Shown: positions 1-8,816 of the stretch, piece by piece
Layout: the number at the start of each line of letters is the position of its first letter
Numbering within the stretch: position 1 is the first letter of the stretch
NCBI RefSeq assembly: GCF_014204915.1
Contig: NZ_JACHMH010000001.1
Coordinates: forward strand, 310,001-374,000
Source of the DNA: Crossiella cryophila
GTDB taxonomy: Bacteria > Actinomycetota > Actinomycetes > Mycobacteriales > Pseudonocardiaceae
Direction: 5' to 3'
Length of the DNA: 64,000 bases
Notes under the pieces: generated by a model
Told to the model about the DNA's origin: nothing
Databases searched by the model: none
The model's input: only the letters and a program-made list of their open reading frames with translations
Translations under genes and position numbers: made by a program

Positions 1-789
1 CAGCTGCGGATCGCCCTGGTGCTCCGCGCCAAGGGCGGCCGCACGGGCCCGGACCGCGTCGGTGATCAGCAGTTCCCGGCAGGGCGGGGCGAACAGCTCG
101 GGCACCGCCTCGGTCAGCGAACGCTGGTCGGCCACGGCGAAGGCGCGGATCTCGGTGACCTCATCGCCCCAGAACTCCAGCCGCACCGGGTGTTCGGCGG
201 TGGGCGGGAAGACGTCCAGGATGCCGCCGCGCACGGCGAACTCCCCGCGCTTCTCCACCATGTCCACCCGCACGTAGGCCAGCTGCACGAACCGCTCGAC
301 CAGGGTGTGGAAGTCGTGTTCGGAGCCGACCCGCAGCCGCACCGGCTCCAGTTCGCCAAGGCCGGGCGCCATCGGCTGGATCAGGCTGCGCACGGTGGCC
401 ACCACCACCCGCAGCGGCCCGAACTCCTCGGGGTGGGCCAGCCTGCGCAGGATGGACAGCCGCCCGCCGACGGTGTCCGCCCTCGGCGAGAGCCGCTCGT
501 GCGGCAACGTCTCCCAGGACGGGAAGACCGCCACGGTGTCCGCGCCGAGCAGGTCGGACAGCCCGGTGCCGAGTTCCTCGGCCTCCCGCCCGGTGGCGGT
601 GATGACCAGCGCCATCCGCTCCGCGCCGATGGGGGCGGGCGCGGCGAGGGTGGCCACCACCAGCGGCCGGGCCGAGGCCGGGCCTTCCAGTTCCAGGTCA
701 TGCGCGCCGACCGCGCTGACGACCTTGCGGAGGGCCTCGGACTTCGCGGTGGCGAGCAGCAGACCGGCCAGCGGTGCGGAGGTGGTCAT
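1..789 (-). CDS. mfd: transcription-repair coupling factor Mfd, N-terminal part (runs off the window)
   Basis: Only the first 263 codons are present; the gene continues past base 1. Mfd is a DNA translocase that removes RNA polymerase stalled at lesions and recruits UvrA. The visible part corresponds to the UvrB-like N-terminal domains. It carries the typical stretch FPSWETLPHERLSPRADTVG followed by RLSILRRL. The ATG at 789 gives a normal Mfd N-terminus (MTTSAPLAGLLLATAKSEAL). Orientation and position beside the glmU-prs-rplY-pth block agree with the mycobacterial layout. The identification is confident although helicase motifs lie outside the window. Confidence 0.93.
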   Translation of the reverse strand, partial: MTTSAPLAGLLLATAKSEALRKVVSAVGAHDLELEGPASARPLVVATLAAPAPIGAERMALVITATGREAEELGTGLSDLLGADTVAVFPSWETLPHERLSPRADTVGGRLSILRRLAHPEEFGPLRVVVATVRSLIQPMAPGLGELEPVRLRVGSEHDFHTLVERFVQLAYVRVDMVEKRGEFAVRGGILDVFPPTAEHPVRLEFWGDEVTEIRAFAVADQRSLTEAVPELFAPPCRELLITDAVRARAAALGAEHQGDPQL

Positions 790-869
790 GACGGAGTGCG
801 ATCCCCTCGATGTTCGAACGCGAGACAGACCTCTGCCCGGGATATCGCCCCGGAGAGGGGTCTCGTCAG

Positions 870-1091
870 TCAGCCTACGTCGGCCGCGCGCTCATCGCCC
901 GCGACCCACCAGTCGAGCAGTCCCGGCGCCACCGCGATGCCGATGAGCAGGCCGGGGTTGAACCAGCCCCAGTGGAACTCGTTGAGCCAGAAGCTGACCA
1001 CGAGCACGGCCAGCAGCACCGGGATCCGGTACCAGCGGCGGACGAGCGAACGCCCGATCCGCCGCACATTTCCCGCCAGGCTCGCTCTCAT
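870..1091 (-). CDS. small membrane protein, unknown function
   Basis: A 73-residue protein from the ATG at 1091, with a basic N-terminus (about residues 1-18, Arg-rich) and one or two hydrophobic segments (IPVLLAVLVVSFWL and NPGLLIGIAVAPGLL). It ends with an acidic tail. The frame stays open upstream to an ATG at 1154, which would add 21 residues; neither start has a clear ribosome binding site. I recognise no family. It is divergent from the sugar dehydrogenase gene at 1194, so the two probably share a promoter region. The reading frame is not contradicted by an overlapping gene, but it is short and coding status is moderately certain. Confidence 0.5.
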   Translation of the reverse strand: MRASLAGNVRRIGRSLVRRWYRIPVLLAVLVVSFWLNEFHWGWFNPGLLIGIAVAPGLLDWWVAGDERAADVG

Positions 1092-1193
1092 CACGCGCAG
1101 CGTGCCACGCCAGGCCCCGCGCGCCCCAGCGATTTCCTCCGGTGATCCGGACATTCACGGCGAGACCACATCAGATGCCGCACTCTGGAGAAC

Positions 1194-2366
1194 ATGTACT
1201 CGCGGCTCGCGATCATCGGGGTGTCGGTCCTGCTCACGGCGGGTTGTGCGGGTGGGGTGGGCGGTAGCGCGCCGTCCACGAGTCCCTCGCCCAGCCTGGC
1301 GGTGGAGGTGGTCACCGACAAGCTCACGCACGGCTGGGAGATCGGCTTCCTGCCGGACGGGCAGGTCCTGGTCAGCCAGCGGCCCGGCAGGCTGGCGCTG
1401 CTGTCCGGGTCCAGGCCGGGGGCGAGTGTGACCGAGGTGCGCGCGGACTTCGCCGACGTGCTGGTGCGCGGGGAGGGCGGGCTGCTCGGCATGGTGGTGC
1501 ACCCGGACTTCGCCACCAGCCGCAGGTTCACCACCTGCCAGACCTACCAGCAGGACGACCGGCCCGTCGACGTCCGGCTGATCACCTGGACGCTGGCCGC
1601 GGACGGCCGGAGTGCGACCAGGAGCCCGAACCCGTTGCTGACCGGGCTGCCGGTGAGCAACGGGCGGCATTCCGGCTGCCGGTTGCAGCTGGCCCCTGAC
1701 GGCGCGCTGCTGGTCGGCACCGGGGACGCGGCGCAGGCCGCGGCCGCGCAGGACCGGCACGGGCTGGGTGGCAAGGTGCTGCGGATCGACCTGAACACCG
1801 GGGCGGCCGCGCCGGGCAACCCGTTCGCCACCTCCGGCGACGCGCGGGAGCGGCTGATCCACACCTTCGGCCACCGCAACGTGCAGGGGCTGGCGGTGCG
1901 GCCGGGCGGGGACCAGGTCTTCGCCGCCGAGCACGGGCCGACCCGCGATGACGAGGTCAACCTGCTCAAGGCGGGCGCCAACTACGGCTGGGACCCGGCC
2001 CAGGGCGGCACGGTCACCAGCTATGACGAGAGCGTGCCGATGACCGACACCGAGCGGTTCCCGGACGCGGTGCCGGCGGTGTGGAGTTCGGGCTCCTCCA
2101 CCGAGGCGGTCTGCGCGGTGGACTTCCTCAGCGGCGCGAACTGGGGCGAGCTGGACGGCGTGCTGGCCATGACCACGTTGAAGGGCAGCAAACTGCTGCT
2201 GCTCAGCCTGGACGCGACCGGCGCGGTGAAGTCGGTCTCCGCGCCGAGGGAGCTGGACGACACGCACGGCAGGCTGCGCGCGGCCCGCCGCGGCCCGGAC
2301 GGCGCGCTGTACGTGACCACCACCAACGGCACCGGCGACAAGCTGCTGCGGATCACCCGCCGCTGA
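1194..2366 (+). CDS. PQQ-dependent sugar dehydrogenase-like lipoprotein (glucose/sorbosone dehydrogenase family)
   Basis: A 390-residue exported protein. The N-terminus is a lipoprotein signal with lipobox LTAGC (about residues 14-18), then a Ser/Pro linker. The rest matches the soluble aldose dehydrogenase beta-propeller: GEGGLLGMVVHPDF early, then GLPVSNGRHSGCRLQLAPDG, a typical GDA segment, GKVLRIDLNTG, the FGHRNVQGLA motif that contributes to the PQQ/active-site region, and EHGPTRDDEVN with NYGWD. In the family, the enzyme oxidises aldoses with PQQ and calcium on the outer face of the membrane. The substrate here is unknown. The 3' end overlaps the convergent MFS gene by 14 bp. Confidence 0.88.
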   Translation: MYSRLAIIGVSVLLTAGCAGGVGGSAPSTSPSPSLAVEVVTDKLTHGWEIGFLPDGQVLVSQRPGRLALLSGSRPGASVTEVRADFADVLVRGEGGLLGMVVHPDFATSRRFTTCQTYQQDDRPVDVRLITWTLAADGRSATRSPNPLLTGLPVSNGRHSGCRLQLAPDGALLVGTGDAAQAAAAQDRHGLGGKVLRIDLNTGAAAPGNPFATSGDARERLIHTFGHRNVQGLAVRPGGDQVFAAEHGPTRDDEVNLLKAGANYGWDPAQGGTVTSYDESVPMTDTERFPDAVPAVWSSGSSTEAVCAVDFLSGANWGELDGVLAMTTLKGSKLLLLSLDATGAVKSVSAPRELDDTHGRLRAARRGPDGALYVTTTNGTGDKLLRITRR

Positions 2367-3570
2367 CCGTCGGCGCGGTGTTCTCCAGCCGGCGCACACT
2401 ACGGCTGGCCAGCATGAACAGCGTGGCCAGCGCGATCACCCCGGCCGCGGCGTAGAGGGTCTCGGTGACCCCGAAGGCGTGCGCGGCCGGGCCGATCGCG
2501 ATCTCGCCGATCGGCACCGCGAGGAAGGACCCGATCGCGTCGTAGGAGTACACCCTGGCCAGCCGGTCGGCCGGGATGTGCTGCTGCATCGAGGTCTCCC
2601 AGGCCACCCCGAACTGCTCCAGCCCGACCCCGGCCAGGAAGGCCATCAGCACCAGCGTGGTGGTCTGCGGGCTGATCGCCAGGGTCAGCGGCAGCACCGC
2701 GTCCAGCAGCATGCACGCGCACCCGACCAGCAACAGCCTGCGTACCCGCAACCGCATCGCGATCACCGCGCCCACCGCCATGCCCGCGGTCTGCGCGGCC
2801 AGCACCAGGCCCCAGGCGGAGCGGCCGATGGTCGCATCGGCCACCGCGGGGCCGAGCACCTGCAGCACGCCGACCACGGCTGCGTTGAGGAACATGAACC
2901 CGACCACGACCACGACCACCCAGCGCCGGGCCACGAACTCCCGCCACCCGTCGACCAGTTCGCGGATCATGCTGGTGCGCGGCCCGCCGGTGACCCCGGC
3001 CGGCACCTTGATCAGCCAGAAGCACACCCCGGCCACCGCGAAGGTCAGCGCGTCCAGCGCCAGCCCCCAGCCGGGCCCGACCACCGCCACCAGCAGCCCG
3101 CCTGCCGAGGCGCCGACGATCTTGCTGCCGTTCAGCCCGAGCCGCATCAGCGCGTTGGCCTGCAGCCAGGACTCCTCGGGCGCAGTCTGCGGGGTGATCG
3201 CGGAGGAGGCTGGCCAGGAGAAGGCGACCGCGGTGCCGTTGATCGCGGCCAGCACGGCCACCACCGGCACGGTCGCGGTGCCGGTGATCACCAGCGCGGC
3301 CAGCACGGCCTGGCTGAGCACGCTCACCGCGCTGCTGCCGACCAGCACCAGATGCCGGGGCAACCGGTCCGCGATCACCCCGCCGAAGAGCAGCGAGAGC
3401 ACGGACATGATCGAGCGCAGGCCGACAACCAGGCCGAGGGTGACCACCGAGCCGGTGAGGTCGAGCACGGCGAAGGCCAGTGCGATGGTGGCGACGGAAT
3501 CACCCACCTGAGTGATCACCCGGCCCACGGTCAGCAGCCGGAAGGCGGGATACCGCAGGGGTGCGAGCAC
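2353..3570 (-). CDS. MFS transporter (EntS/multidrug-type)
   Basis: A 405-residue integral membrane protein with about 12 hydrophobic segments and a GTG start. The N-terminus (MLAPLRYPAFRLLTVGRVIT) and the motif GGVIADRLPRHLVL between helices 2 and 3 are typical of the EntS-like/TMEM-type MFS exporters common in actinomycetes. The substrate cannot be told from sequence. It is 10 bp downstream of the TetR regulator stop on the same strand, so it probably sits in the transcript that also carries the desaturase and the regulator. Confidence 0.85.
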   Translation of the reverse strand: MLAPLRYPAFRLLTVGRVITQVGDSVATIALAFAVLDLTGSVVTLGLVVGLRSIMSVLSLLFGGVIADRLPRHLVLVGSSAVSVLSQAVLAALVITGTATVPVVAVLAAINGTAVAFSWPASSAITPQTAPEESWLQANALMRLGLNGSKIVGASAGGLLVAVVGPGWGLALDALTFAVAGVCFWLIKVPAGVTGGPRTSMIRELVDGWREFVARRWVVVVVVGFMFLNAAVVGVLQVLGPAVADATIGRSAWGLVLAAQTAGMAVGAVIAMRLRVRRLLLVGCACMLLDAVLPLTLAISPQTTTLVLMAFLAGVGLEQFGVAWETSMQQHIPADRLARVYSYDAIGSFLAVPIGEIAIGPAAHAFGVTETLYAAAGVIALATLFMLASRSVRRLENTAPTVSGG

Positions 3571-3579
3571 CCGGTCAAG

Positions 3580-4251
3580 TTATCGAGAGATGCGCAGCTT
3601 GGGTGCCGGATCCAGGTGTGACAAACCCTTCCAGGACAGGTTGACCAGGTGCGCGGCCACCTCTTCCTTCTTGGGCTTGCGCACCTCCAGCCACCACTGC
3701 CCGGTGAGCGCGACCATGCCCACCAGCGCCTGCGCGTAGAGCCCGGCCAGTTTGGGGTCATAGCCGCGGGAGGAGAACTGCAGCCCGAGGATGTGCTCGA
3801 CCTGGCTGGCGATGTCGTTGAGCAGGCTGGAGAAGCTGCCGGTCGCACTGGCCACCGGCGAGTCGCGGACCAGGATCCGGAAGCCGTCGGCGGACTCCTC
3901 GATGTAGTCCAGCAACGCGGTGGCGGCACGTTCCAGCAGCTCACGGGGGTGGGTGGCACCGGAGAGGGCGCTGATGACACCTTCCAGCAGCAGGTCCATC
4001 TCACGGTCCACGACCACCGCGTAGAGGCCCTCTTTGCCGCCGAAGTGCTCATAGACCACGGGCTTGGACACGCCGGCCCGGTGCGCGATCTCCTCGATGC
4101 TGGCCGCGTCGTAGCCCTTCTCGGCGAACAGCGCCCGCCCGACGTCGAGGAGCTGCTGCCGCCGCTCCTTGCCGGTCATGCGCACCCGCGGCACCGGCGG
4201 GCGCGCTGCGGCGACTTCGCTCTGCGCCCGCTCGCGTCGTCGTGCTGCCAT
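3580..4251 (-). CDS. TetR-family transcriptional regulator, likely of the adjacent desaturase
   Basis: A 223-residue TetR regulator from the ATG at 4251. Helix-turn-helix residues are clear: RRQQLLDVGRALFAEKGYDA, then IEEIAHRAGVSKPVVYEHFG. The C-terminal ligand domain is unassigned. A GTG at 4311 would extend it by 20 residues; the ATG at 4179 (MTGKERRQ) is also possible. I choose 4251 because a purine-rich GGTGGGGGAG directly precedes it, although the spacing is short. It lies 96 bp after the acyl desaturase on the same strand. Upstream of the desaturase are two TTACG/CGTAA palindromes of the kind TetR proteins bind, so negative feedback on desaturation is a reasonable inference. Confidence 0.88.
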   Translation of the reverse strand: MAARRRERAQSEVAAARPPVPRVRMTGKERRQQLLDVGRALFAEKGYDAASIEEIAHRAGVSKPVVYEHFGGKEGLYAVVVDREMDLLLEGVISALSGATHPRELLERAATALLDYIEESADGFRILVRDSPVASATGSFSSLLNDIASQVEHILGLQFSSRGYDPKLAGLYAQALVGMVALTGQWWLEVRKPKKEEVAAHLVNLSWKGLSHLDPAPKLRISR

Positions 4252-4347
4252 CTCCCCCACCCTAGATGCTTTTCCTACCGCAATATGCCAGCGGCCCAGC
4301 TCACGCCGCACGTGAACTGGGCCGCCGAGGCGAAAACTGCCGGAAAT

Positions 4348-5313
4348 TCAGTGCGCCGCCTCAGTGACCGTGATGCGCGCCAGGCGCTGCTCAGAGGGCC
4401 AGCGCACGGAGTGCACCCAGCCGAACTTCTCGAAGATCCAGATGATCCGGGCCGAGGTGTCCAGCTGCCAGCGCTTGACGCCGTGGCGGGCGCTGGTCGG
4501 GTCGGCGTGGTGCAGGTTGTGCCAGGACTCGCCGAAGCTCAGGATCGCCAGCGGCCAGAAGTTGGCCGCCTTGTCCTTGGACTTGAACGGGCGGTCGCCG
4601 ATCAGGTGGCAGATCGAGTTGGTCGACCAGGTGACGTGGTGCAGGAAGCCCACCCGGACGATGCCAGCCCAGAAGAACGCGGTCAGCGCGCCCCACCAGG
4701 ACCAGGTGATCAGGCCGCCGAGCACACCGGGCAGCACGAAGGTGGCCACGGTGAACAGCGAGAAGTACTTGTCGACCAGCTTGATGTCGTTGTCGGCGAG
4801 CAGGTCGGGGGCGAAGCGCTCGGCGTTGGTCTTGTCCCGGTTGAGCGTCCAGCCCATGTGCGCGTGCCAGAAGCCCTTGGTCAGACCCCACGGCGTGGTG
4901 CCGTGCAGCCACGGCGAGTGCGGGTCGCCCTCCTTGTCGGAGAAGGCGTGGTGCCGCCGGTGGTCGGCCACCCAGTGCAGGATCGAGCCCTGCACGGCCA
5001 TCATCCCGGCCACCGCCAGCCCGATCCGGACCGGGCGTTTGGCCTTGAACGAGCCGTGTGTGAAGTGCCGGTGGAAGCCGATGGTCACACCGAGACCGGA
5101 CAGGTAGTAGAAGAACACGGCGAGGCCGATGTCCACCCAGCTAAGCCCCCACCCCCAGGCCAGCGGCACCGCCGCGATCAGCACCAGGGTCGGGATGATC
5201 ACGAAGGCGCAGATGGTGATGTGCGCGGTGGTGGAGCGCGGCTCGCCCAGCATGGGCTTGGGGCCGCGCGGGGTCTCCTCGGTGGGAGCGGGAGTCTCGA
5301 CAGTGGTCGTCAT
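4348..5313 (-). CDS. membrane fatty acyl-CoA delta-9 desaturase
   Basis: A 321-residue membrane di-iron desaturase. The three histidine boxes are intact: HRHFTH at about residues 81-86, HRRHH at 118-122 and HNLHH at 265-269. Four hydrophobic segments surround them, as expected for the stearoyl-CoA/acyl-CoA desaturase family, which introduces a cis double bond using oxygen and an electron donor. Additional family signatures are WVADHRRHHAFSDKEGDPHS and WSTNSICH. It heads a transcript that continues into a TetR regulator. Two tandem palindromes lie 54-84 bp upstream of the start. The position of the double bond is assumed from the family. Confidence 0.93.
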   Translation of the reverse strand: MTTTVETPAPTEETPRGPKPMLGEPRSTTAHITICAFVIIPTLVLIAAVPLAWGWGLSWVDIGLAVFFYYLSGLGVTIGFHRHFTHGSFKAKRPVRIGLAVAGMMAVQGSILHWVADHRRHHAFSDKEGDPHSPWLHGTTPWGLTKGFWHAHMGWTLNRDKTNAERFAPDLLADNDIKLVDKYFSLFTVATFVLPGVLGGLITWSWWGALTAFFWAGIVRVGFLHHVTWSTNSICHLIGDRPFKSKDKAANFWPLAILSFGESWHNLHHADPTSARHGVKRWQLDTSARIIWIFEKFGWVHSVRWPSEQRLARITVTEAAH

Positions 5314-5366
5314 TCGATAGCTACCTCAGCGATGTGGGGGAAGGTCGAGGCTGGTCTCGGTCCAAC

Positions 5367-5397
5367 TTACGGCACCGTAACTTACGCAAGCGTAAGT
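5367..5397. promoter_or_regulatory. two adjacent TTACG/CGTAA palindromes, candidate TetR operators
   Basis: Two inverted repeats touch each other: TTACGGCACCGTAA at 5367-5380 (6-bp arms, 2-bp centre) and ACTTACGCAAGCGTAAGT at 5380-5397 (8-bp arms, 2-bp centre). Their centres are 15 bp apart. They sit in the divergent gap between the desaturase (start 5313) and the hydrolase (about 5543). Sites of this shape are typical for TetR dimers; the regulator encoded downstream of the desaturase is the natural candidate. Confidence 0.7.
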
Positions 5398-5542
5398 AAG
5401 GTCAGCCCAACTAGCCAGACCCCGTGGCACAGGTCTCGGTGTTTCGGCTTCCCCGGGCGTGTCGGTTCACACCGAACTGAACCGAACCGGCCTGACGACC
5501 ACCTGGACGGCGGGTGCTGGACATGATCAGGACAATGCGCTG

Positions 5543-6739
5543 GTGGAGAACACCTCGGTCCGGATCGACCCGCCAGCCGCACCCGCCCGGCCCCGCCGCC
5601 GCACCGGACGGCGGATCGTCGCCGCGGTGGTGGCCGTCCTGGTGGTGCTGACCCTCGGCGCCGGCGGCATCGGCTGGTACTACAGCGGGGAACTGCTCGT
5701 CCCCTACACGGGTGAACCTCAGTTCCGGGACCTGGTGGTGGCCACCAGCACCAGCACGGTGACCCTGGAGGACACCGAGAACGCCCGCCAGCCGGGCACG
5801 TTCACCCTGGTCTGGCCGGGTGGCGCGACCAGGGTCGGGGACGTGGTGCGCCGTTCCGGCGAGCAGGTCGAGCGGAAGCTGATCGGCACCGGCACGGTGA
5901 CCGCCGGGACCAAGGTGCGCTTCGACAACGACGTGTTCGACGGCGATCCGAAGCAGGCGCACGGGCTGGACTTCACCGAGGTGCCGATCGCCTCTGAGCT
6001 GGGCCCGATGCCCGCCTGGCTGGTGCGGCCGGACAGCGCCGGGGACACCGGGGTGTGGGCGGTGCAGGTGCACGGCAGGGGCGCCAGCCGGGACGAGACG
6101 CTGCGGGTGATCCCGACGATCCGGAAACTCGGATTGACAAACCTTTCGATTACTTACCGCAATGACAAAGGTGCGCCAATTTCACCCGATGGGCTGTATC
6201 ACCTGGGTGACACGGAATGGCGGGACGCGGAAGCCGCGGTGCGGTTCGCGGTACAGAGCGGCGCCCGCCGGGTGGTGCTGTTCGGTTACTCGATGGGCGG
6301 GGCGATCATCGGCCAGTTCCTGGCCCGCTCCGAACTGGCCGGGCAGGTGGCCGCGGTCGTCCTGGACGCACCCGTGCTGAGCTGGCAGAAGACCCTCGAC
6401 TGGCAGGCGGGCGAGCGCGGCCTGCCGAAGTTCCTGACCCCCATCGCGACCACCGTCTCCAGCTGGCGCTCCGGCATCGACTTCGACCGCATGGAGCTGA
6501 TCGAGCACCCGCCTGCCCGCAAGCCGCCCACCCTGCTCATCCACGGTTCGGCCGACGGCACGGTGCCGGTGCAGGCCAGCAGGGACCTGGCCGAGCAGTC
6601 CCGCAGGCTGGCCTGGCCGGTGGAGTACGTGGAGATCCCCGGCGCCGACCACGTGGCCGCGTGGAACCTGTATCCGGCCGCCTACGAGCAGCTGATCAGC
6701 AACTACCTCACCCGGATGCTGCTGCTGAGCCCGTCCTGA
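5543..6739 (+). CDS. alpha/beta hydrolase with N-terminal membrane anchor
   Basis: About 398 residues from a GTG at 5543 that is preceded by an AGGA; the frame is open to 5459, and the upstream GTG there is less likely because its extra 28 residues look non-coding. The N-terminus has an Arg/Pro-rich stretch and one transmembrane helix (IVAAVVAVLVVLTLGAGGIG). The C-terminal part is an alpha/beta hydrolase: nucleophile elbow GYSMGG, acid residue in LLIHGSADGTVPV, and catalytic His in GADHVAAW. It therefore probably acts outside the membrane as an esterase or peptidase; the substrate is unknown. It is divergent from the desaturase. Confidence 0.85.
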   Translation: MENTSVRIDPPAAPARPRRRTGRRIVAAVVAVLVVLTLGAGGIGWYYSGELLVPYTGEPQFRDLVVATSTSTVTLEDTENARQPGTFTLVWPGGATRVGDVVRRSGEQVERKLIGTGTVTAGTKVRFDNDVFDGDPKQAHGLDFTEVPIASELGPMPAWLVRPDSAGDTGVWAVQVHGRGASRDETLRVIPTIRKLGLTNLSITYRNDKGAPISPDGLYHLGDTEWRDAEAAVRFAVQSGARRVVLFGYSMGGAIIGQFLARSELAGQVAAVVLDAPVLSWQKTLDWQAGERGLPKFLTPIATTVSSWRSGIDFDRMELIEHPPARKPPTLLIHGSADGTVPVQASRDLAEQSRRLAWPVEYVEIPGADHVAAWNLYPAAYEQLISNYLTRMLLLSPS

Positions 6740-6866
6740 CCGGCAGGAGAAGACCGGCCGGAAGTCGCCAACGCGACGTTCCGGAGTGCCAAACCCAGCC
6801 GGATGTCACTGCCCGGTGCCCGGATATGTAACGATGTCCGGGCGGACGCGCAGCCGGTGTCCGTGA

Positions 6867-6937
6867 TCCGCCGTGGTGTAACGGCAGCACCTCGGATTTT
6901 GGTTCCGATGGTCCAGGTTCGAATCCTGGCGGCGGAG
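6867..6937 (+). tRNA. tRNA-Gln (anticodon TTG)
   Basis: A complete cloverleaf of 71 nt: acceptor TCCGCCG pairs with CGGCGGA, D stem GTGT/GCAC, anticodon stem TCGGA/TCCGA with loop TTTTGGT (anticodon TTG), and T arm CCAGG-TTCGAAT-CCTGG. The CCA tail is not encoded. It lies between the hydrolase and the GGDEF gene, so the open frame of the latter that runs through it upstream is not real coding sequence. Confidence 0.96.
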
Positions 6938-6970
6938 CGGTGCGGACTCGGGGAGGGTCCAACCCGAACG

Positions 6971-8737
6971 GTGGACAACCGGCGGCTATGCGACACGTCA
7001 GTAAGGGGGTGTGCGCCACTGTCCTCGGAAACGGTCGACAGGCGGGACGGCCCCTTGCCCACGCGGTCTGAACTATCCGAAGCGTGGTTGGTGGGGCGTG
7101 CCCGCGAACTGGCCGCGGTGGCGCAGAACAGCGAGCTGGGCATCCAGCTCAACGCCGCCGAGGAGACCGACGAGCTGCTCACCGAGGCGCAGCGGCGCGG
7201 CGAACCCTGGATGGTCGGCGAGATCCTGCGCTGTGCCGCGGTGGTCCGCCTGGTCACCCCCAGCATCGCCGATGACGCGGAACCACTGCTCGAGGAGATG
7301 ATCGCGCACACCCGCAGGCACGGTCTGCTGGTGCTGGAGGCCGACGCGCACGCGCTCTCCGGCCGCCGCGCGCTGATGGCCGACCGCGAGGACGCGGCGC
7401 TGTCCTCCATCGCCAAGGCACTGGCCATGCTCGACGACGACCCCGCCCCTGACGCGCTGCTGCCGCGCCGCGCCTGGGACCGGCTGCTGGTCTCCGCGCT
7501 GGTCGACATCGGCCTGGTGCTCACCCAGCTCGGCGTCTACGACATGGCCGACCGGGAACTGGCCAAGGCCAACCAGCACATCCGGCACTCCGGCGGCCCG
7601 CACGACATCGCGGTGCACCTGATCAACCGGGTCCGGCTGCAGCTGGGCTGGGGCCTGCGGCTGGAACGGGTGGACCGGGACGAGGCGGCGCTGGACCGCT
7701 TCGCCACCGCCTCGGCCATAGCGGTCGCCGTGGAGGGCCCGTGGCGGGAGTCGTTGTTCCCGCGCCGCACCGATCTGCCCGCGGCCGCCCAGGTGCCGGT
7801 GCTCGGCGCCGCGCACGCGCTGGCCCGGCCGGGGATGGAACACGTGGAGGGGCTCAAGGACCTGCTCGACCAGGCCATGTACCCACCCGAGATGATCATG
7901 ACCTCGATCGCGCTGGCCCGCTGCCTCGCCGAGGGCGACCGGCACGAGGAGGCGCTGTCCGCGCTGACCAAGGTGCGCATGCAGCTGGAGCACGACAGCT
8001 CCGAACCCTCGCTGCGGCTGTGCCTGGTGCGCGAGTTCGCCCGGTTGTCCGGGCCGGACAGCCGGGCCACCAACACCGCGCTCTCGGAGTACGCCAACGA
8101 GCTGGAGAACGAGCTGTGGGGCCTGGCCCGCACCCGTGAGTCCACCCTGCGCACCCGGCTGGACCACGAGCGGCTGACCCGCAAGCACGGCGCCATGGCC
8201 CAGCAGGCGCTGCAGGACCCGCTGACCGGCCTGCCGAACCGGCGTGCGCTGGACGAGCGGATGGACACCCTGTTCAACGCCCCCGGCGCCTACCCGCTGT
8301 CGGTGGCGCTGATCGACCTGGACGGGTTCAAGGGCGTCAACGACCGGCACTCGCACGCCGAGGGCGACGACGTGCTGCGCGCGGTGGCCAGCACCATCAG
8401 GGACGCGCTGCGCGGCGACGACCTGGTGGCCCGCTACGGCGGCGACGAGTTCGTGGTGCTGCTGCCCGGCGCGCCGATCTCGGCCGCCGACGCCGCGCTC
8501 AACCGCGCGGTGGACGCGGTCGATCGGCTGCCCGTGCACCTGTCCCGCGGGGTCACCCTCTCCATCGGCGTCGTCGCCGTGTTCCCGCAGGAAAGCCCAG
8601 GCCAGGCACTGTCCAGAGCGGACTCGGCGATGTACTGCGCCAAGCGCGAGGGCGGCAACCGGGTCTACGGCGGCCCGGCCGGGGCAGGTCTGGAGAGCTT
8701 GAGCGGCCCCGGACTGCTCCCGCCACTGGCCCCGTAG
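6971..8737 (+). CDS. GGDEF-domain diguanylate cyclase with TPR-like N-terminal region
   Basis: About 588 residues from a GTG at 6971; a TTG further in (before PTRSELSEAW) is an alternative. The first 380 residues are helical and Ala/Leu/Arg-rich, resembling TPR sensor regions of actinomycete GGDEF proteins. A short coiled segment leads into the C-terminal GGDEF domain, starting at LQDPLTGLPNRRALDERM. The active-site motif is RYGGDEF, intact, and an inhibitory-site RxxD (RGDD) lies exactly five residues before it, which implies product feedback. It should make c-di-GMP from two GTP. There is no transmembrane segment and no EAL domain. The frame runs upstream through a tRNA gene, so the true start must be after 6937. 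Confidence 0.85.
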   Translation: MDNRRLCDTSVRGCAPLSSETVDRRDGPLPTRSELSEAWLVGRARELAAVAQNSELGIQLNAAEETDELLTEAQRRGEPWMVGEILRCAAVVRLVTPSIADDAEPLLEEMIAHTRRHGLLVLEADAHALSGRRALMADREDAALSSIAKALAMLDDDPAPDALLPRRAWDRLLVSALVDIGLVLTQLGVYDMADRELAKANQHIRHSGGPHDIAVHLINRVRLQLGWGLRLERVDRDEAALDRFATASAIAVAVEGPWRESLFPRRTDLPAAAQVPVLGAAHALARPGMEHVEGLKDLLDQAMYPPEMIMTSIALARCLAEGDRHEEALSALTKVRMQLEHDSSEPSLRLCLVREFARLSGPDSRATNTALSEYANELENELWGLARTRESTLRTRLDHERLTRKHGAMAQQALQDPLTGLPNRRALDERMDTLFNAPGAYPLSVALIDLDGFKGVNDRHSHAEGDDVLRAVASTIRDALRGDDLVARYGGDEFVVLLPGAPISAADAALNRAVDAVDRLPVHLSRGVTLSIGVVAVFPQESPGQALSRADSAMYCAKREGGNRVYGGPAGAGLESLSGPGLLPPLAP

Positions 8738-8816
8738 GATCGGCGGGCGCGGCCCCCGTCGCGGGGTGGTCCGCGCTCGGACTTTCCACCAGACGGCAGG
8801 CAGGGAGAGCAACCCC

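Noticed and set aside
3649-5526. Long plus-strand frame over the TetR and desaturase genes
   Set aside because: Composition is His/Gln/Arg-rich as typical for antisense shadows, and both minus-strand genes are certain.
6803-6970. Upstream extension of the GGDEF gene
   Set aside because: The frame runs through the tRNA-Gln gene.
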